From: Candidatus Accumulibacter cognatus
GTDB lineage: Bacteria; Pseudomonadota; Gammaproteobacteria; Burkholderiales; Rhodocyclaceae
Direction: 5' to 3'
DNA: 64,000 bases
NCBI GenBank assembly: GCA_013414765.1
Contig: CP058708.1
Coordinates: forward strand, 5,004,748-5,068,747
Positions 58,859 to 64,000 of this stretch are shown piece after piece. The notes below the pieces were generated by a model that did not search any database, was not told where the DNA came from, and worked only from the letters and a program-made list of their open reading frames with translations. The translations under genes and the position numbers were made by a program. Positions within the stretch are counted from its first letter, which is position 1, and each line of letters starts with the position of its first letter.

Positions 58859-59467
58859 ATGAAGCTTATCGGATCACTGACCAGTCCCTACGTCCGCAAA
58901 ACGCGCGTCGTGCTGGCCGAGAAGAAGATCGACTACGATTTCGAACTCGACTCTCCTTGGACACCGGAAAATCAGGTCGCCCACGTCAATCCGCTCGGAA
59001 AGATCCCGATACTCGTCCTCGACGACAATACTGTTCTGTTCGATTCACGGGTGATTGTCGAGTACCTGGACAATGTGGCGCCGAACAACAAGCTGATGCC
59101 GGGGCAAAATCGCGAACGGACTGAAGTCAAACGTTGGGAAGCCTTGGCGGACGGCGTATGCGATGCGGCCGCACTGGTTTTTCTGGAAAAGAAGCGGCCT
59201 GGCGAGCTGCAGAGCAGCGAATGGGTGGCACGCCAGGAAGACAAGATCATCCGCAGCCTGGAGTTCATGTCAGGCGAACTGGCCGACAATACCTGGTGCA
59301 TGGGAACCCATTTTTCGCTCGCTGACGTGGCTGTCGGATGTGCGCTCGGCTACTTGGCATTCCGTTTTCCCGACATCGACTGGCAGGAAAAGCATCCCAA
59401 CCTCGCGCGTCTCTACGACAAGCTGATGCGGCGGCGTGCTTTCCTGGACACTGTTCCGCAAATCTGA
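58859..59467 (+). CDS. Glutathione S-transferase family protein
   Basis: The 202-residue protein has a thioredoxin-fold N-terminal domain (MKLIGSLTSPYVRKTRVVL, with Ser in the catalytic loop; cis-Pro in GKIPILVLDD; LFDSRVIVEYLD binding the gamma-glutamyl group) and an all-helical C-terminal domain (SLADVAVGCALGYLAFRFP). AGGAAG precedes the ATG at 58859. A TATAAT hexamer at 58823-58828 may be its -10 box. It is divergent from purB. The substrate is unknown. Confidence 0.9.
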   Translation: MKLIGSLTSPYVRKTRVVLAEKKIDYDFELDSPWTPENQVAHVNPLGKIPILVLDDNTVLFDSRVIVEYLDNVAPNNKLMPGQNRERTEVKRWEALADGVCDAAALVFLEKKRPGELQSSEWVARQEDKIIRSLEFMSGELADNTWCMGTHFSLADVAVGCALGYLAFRFPDIDWQEKHPNLARLYDKLMRRRAFLDTVPQI

Positions 59468-59488
59468 CCGCCTACTGGCTGCTGCGCA

Positions 59489-60454
59489 TCAACCGGGTTT
59501 TCCGCCAGGGGTGGCTGGTGGCGTCATCTTCTTGCTGTCGATTCCCTGCGTACCGACTTCGACCGCGTCACCCTTGCCGTCCTCCTGCAATAGCGACTCT
59601 TCCGATCTTTTGTTCAGAACGACGATGCTGATCCGGCGATTGACCGAACTGAGCGGGTCGTTCTTGTCGAACAATACCGTGGACGCGAGTCCAACAACGC
59701 GCAACACCTTGTGTTCATCCATCCCGCCGAGAATCATCTCGCGCCGGGACGCGTTCGCACGATTCGCCGAAAGCTCCCAGTTCGAGAAACCCTTTTCGCC
59801 ACCACCAAATTGCGCCGCGTCGGTATGACCCGACAGACTCAGCTTGTTCGGTACGGCATTCAGCGCCTTGCCGATCTCGCGCAGAATCACCCGCGTATAG
59901 GGTTTCAGCTCGGCACTGCTGGTATCGAACATCGGACGATTCTGCTCATCGACGATCTGAATTCGCAAACCTTCACTGGTAATGTCGATCAGAAGCTGAC
60001 TCTTGAACTGTTGGATCGCCGGATTGCTCTCGATCAATTTCTCGATACTCTGTTTGAGATCGCTGAGCATCATCTTTTCACGCTCTTCGAACTCCTTGCG
60101 CGCGAGTTCGGCATTGGTTTCCTTGAGGTTCACCGCCTTGCTCTTGGCCTCCACGTCACCCCCCTTGACCTGTCCTGCGGTGCGCGACAAATCCTTGCCG
60201 CCGCCCTTGAGCACACTCGAACTGTCACCCGTCCCCGAACCACCCGTGGAAGCGATCTTCAGCGGGTTCTGAAAATAATCGGCGATTCCTTTCAAGTCAC
60301 CACTGGCAGTCGACCCCAGCAGCCACATCAACAGGAAAAAAGCCATCATCGCCGTCACGAAGTCGGCATAGGCGATCTTCCACGCACCACCGTGGTGACC
60401 CGCCGCGAATTTTTTGACGCGCTTGATGACTATCGGTCGTACATCGTCGCTCAC
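59489..60454 (-). CDS. motB: Flagellar motor stator protein MotB
   Basis: The 321-residue protein has a short cytoplasmic N-terminus and one membrane helix with the proton-carrying Asp31 in YADFVTAMMAFFLLMWLL. A plug and linker region follows, then an OmpA-like peptidoglycan-binding domain (LSLSGHTDAAQF; NWELSANRANASRREM). It is transcribed with motA 32 bp upstream. No other flagellar gene is nearby. Confidence 0.95.
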   Translation of the reverse strand: MSDDVRPIVIKRVKKFAAGHHGGAWKIAYADFVTAMMAFFLLMWLLGSTASGDLKGIADYFQNPLKIASTGGSGTGDSSSVLKGGGKDLSRTAGQVKGGDVEAKSKAVNLKETNAELARKEFEEREKMMLSDLKQSIEKLIESNPAIQQFKSQLLIDITSEGLRIQIVDEQNRPMFDTSSAELKPYTRVILREIGKALNAVPNKLSLSGHTDAAQFGGGEKGFSNWELSANRANASRREMILGGMDEHKVLRVVGLASTVLFDKNDPLSSVNRRISIVVLNKRSEESLLQEDGKGDAVEVGTQGIDSKKMTPPATPGGKPG

Positions 60455-60486
60455 TCAGTTCCTCCGGACATCTGCAATAGCATGGC

Positions 60487-61344
60487 TTACTTGCCCTTGC
60501 GGTTCTTGAGTTCCTCCTCGAGTTCGCTGAAAGTCGGACGAACCCCGGCCACCAGCGTCTTGCGCCCGAACTCGACGGCCACTTGCGGCGCATAACCGGA
60601 CATCGACGCCAGCAGGACGACCTTGATCACCTGATAAATCTTCGCACCGTCCTGTGCCTTCTGCTCAAGCAGGTTGGCCACCGGCGAAACGAAACCGTAG
60701 GCAATGAGAATGCCGAGGAAGGTCCCCACCAGCGCTCCGCCGATCATCTTCCCGAGCACGGCCGGTGGCTCACCCACCGAGCCCATGACGTTGACCACCC
60801 CCATCACCGCCACGACGATACCAAAGGCCGGCACGGCGTCAGCGACCTTGGATACCACATGCCCCGGTGTCTCGGCCTCGTGGTGGTGCGTCTCGATTTC
60901 TATATCCATCAGATTTTCGATCTCGATGGCATTGAGGTTGCCGCCAACCATCATCCGCAAGTAATCGGTAATGAATTCCATCACATGATGATCACCGACA
61001 AGCGACGGATACTTGCTGAATATGGGGCTGTTTTGCGGATTCTCGACGTCGCTTTCGATCGACATCAGGCCTTCTTTGCGCACCTTGGCCAGCACCTCGA
61101 AGAGCATCGCCAACAGATCGACGTAGAGCACCTTGGTAAACTTCGAGCCCTTGAAGATCCCCGGCAATGCACCCACCGTCGTCTTGATGATCTTGATGTC
61201 GTTGGATGCGACAAAGCCACCGATCGTCAGACCAACGATCGCGACATATTCAAGCGGTACCCATAGGGCAGCCAGGCTGCCGTGAACCGAATAGGTTCCC
61301 AGTGCTGCCGCCAGAATGATCACATACCCAACAATCAGAAACAT
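60487..61344 (-). CDS. motA: Flagellar motor stator protein MotA
   Basis: The 285-residue protein has four membrane helices; the cytoplasmic loop carries the charged residues that contact FliG, and the last helices contain PAFGIVVAVMGVVNVMGSVG and GALVGTFLGILIAYGFVSP. It forms the proton-driven stator with MotB, consistent with the chemoreceptor upstream in the window. GGGAGGGCGG precedes the ATG. Confidence 0.96.
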   Translation of the reverse strand: MFLIVGYVIILAAALGTYSVHGSLAALWVPLEYVAIVGLTIGGFVASNDIKIIKTTVGALPGIFKGSKFTKVLYVDLLAMLFEVLAKVRKEGLMSIESDVENPQNSPIFSKYPSLVGDHHVMEFITDYLRMMVGGNLNAIEIENLMDIEIETHHHEAETPGHVVSKVADAVPAFGIVVAVMGVVNVMGSVGEPPAVLGKMIGGALVGTFLGILIAYGFVSPVANLLEQKAQDGAKIYQVIKVVLLASMSGYAPQVAVEFGRKTLVAGVRPTFSELEEELKNRKGK

Positions 61345-61631
61345 CCGCCCTCCCCTCCCGTCCCTCTCGTGATTGCACGTTCCGCGAACGTCGCAGCTCC
61401 AGGCCCGTCATTGTCCCGCATTCTAGCCAGATTGCGAACCACTCACAGCAGCCAATTCTCGGGGTACCTCTACCTCATCTTCGGCGCATGACTGGCAGTT
61501 CTTGCCGCACGATCAATCTCTCAGGCGTCCTCGCCGCTCCCGCGCAATACCCACTCGCGCACGCATTCCTTCTCGGTACGAATCATATAAACTTGCTGGA
61601 TGATCAAACCATCGCCAGAGGGGTCCCACCC

Positions 61632-62201
61632 ATGAAATTCTGCAGTCAGTGCGGCCGAACGGTCAGCCTGATCATTCCGGAGGGCGATAACCTGCCACGC
61701 CACGTCTGCCAGCACTGCGGGACAATTCATTACCTCAACCCTAAGCTTGTCGTCGGCTGTATTGCCGAATGGCAGGATCAAATTTTGCTGTGCCGACGTT
61801 CGATTGCCCCTCGCTATGGCTTATGGACCCTGCCTGCCGGGTTTATGGAAAACGGAGAAACGACGACCCAGGCAGCCATCCGTGAAACGCTCGAGGAAGC
61901 CTGTGCCCGGGTCGATATCAGACAACTCTTTTCGCTGATCAATGTGCCGCATATCAACCAGGTACACCTGTTCTACCGTGCCCGACTGCTCGATATCGGT
62001 TTCTCTGCGGGCCTGGAAACCCTCGAAACAGCACTCTTCTCGGAAGTTGCCATTCCATGGCAGGATCTCGCCTTTCAGAGCGTTACCCTATGCCTGAAAG
62101 CCTATTTTTCCGATCGCAGTGCGGGCCGGTTCGTGTTCCATGAAGAAACACTGCAGCCTCACCAAGATTGGCACAGGGTTAGCGATCATCCGAAAGGGTG
62201 A
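61632..62201 (+). CDS. Zinc-ribbon Nudix hydrolase (NudC-like)
   Basis: The 189-residue protein has an N-terminal zinc ribbon (CSQCG ... CQHCG) and a Nudix domain. Its box reads GFMENGETTTQAAIRETLEEACA, keeping the metal-binding REx2EE core but with CA in place of the final Gly-hydrophobic. The layout resembles the C-terminal half of NudC (NADH pyrophosphatase/deNADding) and ADP-ribose pyrophosphatases. The substrate cannot be assigned. The ATG at 61632 fits the ribbon start. Its 3' end overlaps the convergent TonB-like gene by 23 bp. Confidence 0.87.
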   Translation: MKFCSQCGRTVSLIIPEGDNLPRHVCQHCGTIHYLNPKLVVGCIAEWQDQILLCRRSIAPRYGLWTLPAGFMENGETTTQAAIRETLEEACARVDIRQLFSLINVPHINQVHLFYRARLLDIGFSAGLETLETALFSEVAIPWQDLAFQSVTLCLKAYFSDRSAGRFVFHEETLQPHQDWHRVSDHPKG

Positions 62202-62904
62202 ATTCAATCGGTAGCAATACCCGGAAATCCTTACCCCTGAGACTTTCAGGCAAGGTCGTGATGGCCGAGGCTTGTTCGATCATCGAAAGCGCCTGTTCAT
62301 CGAGTTCGGAATGCCCACTTGACTGGGACAGAGAGAATCGCGGGCTTGGCTGCCACGAACTCAGGTTCACCGCGACCTCGACCCGACCTGCCCAGCCACG
62401 CTCCCGTGCCACCGGCGGGTATCGCTTGAAACGGCGTGCAGCGATCGCCAGCGCGACACGATACTGGCGCAGGTCGTCGGCACTGGCTCCTTCACTCAGT
62501 ACATTGGACGTACCAGCGGGCGATGCTCCCCCCTCTGACACTGACGGCGATGGCGATGGCGATGGCGATGGCGATGGCGACGAGCGCTCAGCTTTGCCGT
62601 GCGCCGGGAACGCCAGTACTGCCGGGTCGACCGGGCGCCCCCGCGTTTCCTTGCGGACAGGTTGCACAGGAATCGACTGCGGCGCCGTTCTGGGGCGCGC
62701 CGACGAATGGATGGAGGTAGGCAACGGCACGGCAACATCCGCCGGCAGCGCCTGATTTGGCATCTTGAGCACCGCCATGATCGGCTTCGTGGCCACTGCA
62801 AGGCGCAATGGCAAAATTTCGACGACCATGGTCAACAAGCCCACATGTGCTAAAGCGGACACCACCAAGGCAGACCACAAGCGAGAATGGGCCGATTCGA
62901 GCAT
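62179..62904 (-). CDS. TonB-like protein with Ser-Pro repeat spacer
   Basis: The 241-residue protein has an N-terminal membrane anchor (about residues 9-30), a proline-rich spacer with a Ser-Pro repeat (about 108-120), and a C-terminal domain (about 145-241) with RFKRYPPVARERGWAGRVEVAVNL of TonB type. The ATG at 62904 places the anchor at the N-terminus. It follows ccoG and fixH with 23 bp spacing, so it may be cotranscribed with oxidase maturation genes, although no functional link is known. No exbBD is present. Confidence 0.8.
   Translation of the reverse strand: MLESAHSRLWSALVVSALAHVGLLTMVVEILPLRLAVATKPIMAVLKMPNQALPADVAVPLPTSIHSSARPRTAPQSIPVQPVRKETRGRPVDPAVLAFPAHGKAERSSPSPSPSPSPSPSVSEGGASPAGTSNVLSEGASADDLRQYRVALAIAARRFKRYPPVARERGWAGRVEVAVNLSSWQPSPRFSLSQSSGHSELDEQALSMIEQASAITTLPESLRGKDFRVLLPIEFTLSDDR
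62546..62581. repeat. Hexanucleotide tandem repeat in TonB-like gene
   Basis: GGCGAT is repeated five times exactly, with a sixth copy GGCGAC. On the coding strand it encodes alternating Ser-Pro. Copy changes would stay in frame and vary the spacer length. Confidence 0.9.
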
Positions 62905-62927
62905 CGACCTGCTCTGACCCTCCCACT

Positions 62928-63482
62928 CTAATCGGAATTTCCCTTTGTCGCTGCCGTTCCCGTTCCGACGACAGCCACGGGCAATCGCAGAACCGATTCC
63001 TTCTCGGCCATCCATTCGCCCACCAACCGCCACTGCTGCCCGTCGTCCTCAAGCGTAATGTGCCAGCGGCCAGCAAACGGCTTCACGGTTCCAGTATAGA
63101 CCGCCCCTCCGCCGGAGGAACGTAGGAGCACCTGCTGATCAAAACCCTGACGCGTCGGGTGAGCGATGCGCAGCTTCAGCGTTTCCGGTAGGCGGACCCC
63201 GTCCTTGCCGCGTAGCAGCGCACGAATCCGATTCCCATCGGTACCCATGAGCAATTCGGCCTCGATTCCCAGCTCGATAGCCCGATGATCGCGTGCAAAG
63301 CGCTGATTGACCGTCAGGCCCTGCCTATAGTAGTCGTCTTCTACCAGGCCATCACTGCTGACCACAGCCAGATAGGTGGTCAAAATACCTGCGACGATGA
63401 CGATCAGAGGACCCAACATCAAAATCCACGGCCACGGCTCGCGATACCACACCGAGGTGCCGACATTCAGTCTGGAGTTCAT
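62928..63482 (-). CDS. FixH family protein
   Basis: The 184-residue protein has a membrane anchor (about residues 18-40, WPWILMLGPLIVIVAGILTTYLAV), then the FixH motif LVEDDYYRQGL and a periplasmic beta domain ending in GRWHITLEDDGQQWRLVGEW. FixH works with the copper ATPase FixI in assembling cbb3-type cytochrome oxidase. It overlaps ccoG by 4 bp (ATGA). Confidence 0.9.
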   Translation of the reverse strand: MNSRLNVGTSVWYREPWPWILMLGPLIVIVAGILTTYLAVVSSDGLVEDDYYRQGLTVNQRFARDHRAIELGIEAELLMGTDGNRIRALLRGKDGVRLPETLKLRIAHPTRQGFDQQVLLRSSGGGAVYTGTVKPFAGRWHITLEDDGQQWRLVGEWMAEKESVLRLPVAVVGTGTAATKGNSD

Positions 63483-64000
63483 GGCAGGAAGAAACTCGTC
63501 TTCTCACGCACGGCGATTTTTTCGTTCTGTTCGGCCCGTACTTCAAAGAAGATCGGATTCGAACCCTTCTTGCCCGCCGCCGGCTCAACACGCGCAGACA
63601 GCGCCACCGTCTTCGATGAAGCTGATGGGAGTTCCACGCTGCGTTCACCCACAATATCGATACCATCAATACCGCTGACGTTGATCGAATAGCGATGTGG
63701 TGCTTCGTCGGTATTCGAAATGTGCAATCTGAACACGTTCTCGATGCGTCCATCGTCCGCCTCGCGTGACAAGGTCGAACGGTCACGCAGGACATCCACT
63801 TTCAAGGGCACCCGGTGGGCGAGACTCCACGCTGCTGCCAGAACGATCGCCAGCAGGATGCTCGAGTACAGCAGCGTCCGCGGTCGCAGAAGGTGGGAAA
63901 ACATCTCGCCGACTGTATAGTGCTTGGCCAGGGCATTTTCGGTCGAGTAGCGGATCAGTCCACGCGGGGAACCCACCTTGTCCATCACCTGGTCGCAGGC
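63479..64000 (-). CDS. ccoG: Cytochrome c oxidase accessory protein CcoG, C-terminal part
   Basis: The frame enters from the right edge and shows the last 173 residues: the end of a ferredoxin-type segment (ACDQVMDKVGSPRGLIRYST, the family's PRGLIRY motif), one transmembrane helix (LLYSSILLAIVLAAAWSLA) and the C-terminal immunoglobulin-like FixG domain. CcoG reduces and delivers copper for cbb3 oxidase assembly. The N-terminal membrane and 4Fe-4S parts, and presumably the ccoNOPQ genes, lie beyond the window. Confidence 0.92.
   Translation of the reverse strand, partial: ACDQVMDKVGSPRGLIRYSTENALAKHYTVGEMFSHLLRPRTLLYSSILLAIVLAAAWSLAHRVPLKVDVLRDRSTLSREADDGRIENVFRLHISNTDEAPHRYSINVSGIDGIDIVGERSVELPSASSKTVALSARVEPAAGKKGSNPIFFEVRAEQNEKIAVREKTSFFLP

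Overview
The window reads as a high-GC, gene-dense proteobacterial chromosome segment. Gene content points to a betaproteobacterium, most likely of the Rhodocyclales (Accumulibacter/Dechloromonas-like): yicC-kinase-phosphatase-rph-rdgB-hemW order, dksA, a ccoG-fixH cytochrome-oxidase maturation pair, motAB, and large PAS sensor proteins. The taxonomic placement is inference from gene content; no rRNA gene is present.

Layout. 1-1622 is a scar: the end of an IS630-type transposase abuts a CzcC/TolC-like gene truncated at its 3' end, followed by an intact palindromic operator and a response regulator cut off after 43 residues, i.e. the remains of a metal-efflux locus. 1631-7067 holds yicC facing a Ser/Thr kinase, PP2C phosphatase, rph, rdgB and hemW. 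7027-10389 holds an ankyrin protein, a TonB-like protein, and the thiS-thiG-trmB operon. 10911-16123 holds rnr, an ACP-fatty-acyl-AMP-ligase-acyltransferase fusion, and a doubtful small ORF. A tRNA-Leu(CAG) with promoter and terminator follows. 16763-18110 holds a Nudix protein and an ISAs1 transposase remnant. 18399-24356 holds rpsO-pnp, convergent dksA, then modABC.

24446-33658 is a minus-strand exopolysaccharide/nucleotide-sugar cluster (ugd, UDP-glucuronate epimerase type, glycosyltransferase, heparinase-like, an alcohol-dehydrogenase/Gfo-Idh fusion, and a second Gfo/Idh gene of visibly lower GC). It is peppered with gene remnants and GC-rich palindromic repeats and is bordered by a decayed IS66 transposase. 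34581-38114 is a single-chain indolepyruvate:ferredoxin oxidoreductase.

38449-47524 is a four-gene signalling block: a four-PAS protein without an output domain, a DUF4118-PAS protein broken by a frameshift, a 1417-residue hybrid histidine kinase (PASx4-HisKA-HATPase-REC-Hpt) and a chemoreceptor. 47685-50719 has a TVP38-disulfide-reductase fusion and a DUF547 protein; then an acyl-CoA dehydrogenase, a DUF2339/DUF3999 membrane pair, purB with a coupled zinc-ribbon membrane protein, a GST, motAB, a NudC-like Nudix protein, and the start of a ccoG-fixH-TonB-like operon running in from the right edge.

Most of the window is housekeeping. The parts that invite attention are the ACP-ligase-acyltransferase fusion, the signalling block with a shared C-terminal tail on two PAS proteins, the TVP38-reductase fusion, and the repeat- and remnant-rich polysaccharide cluster. 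I did not find a clear-cut novel defence or mobile system.
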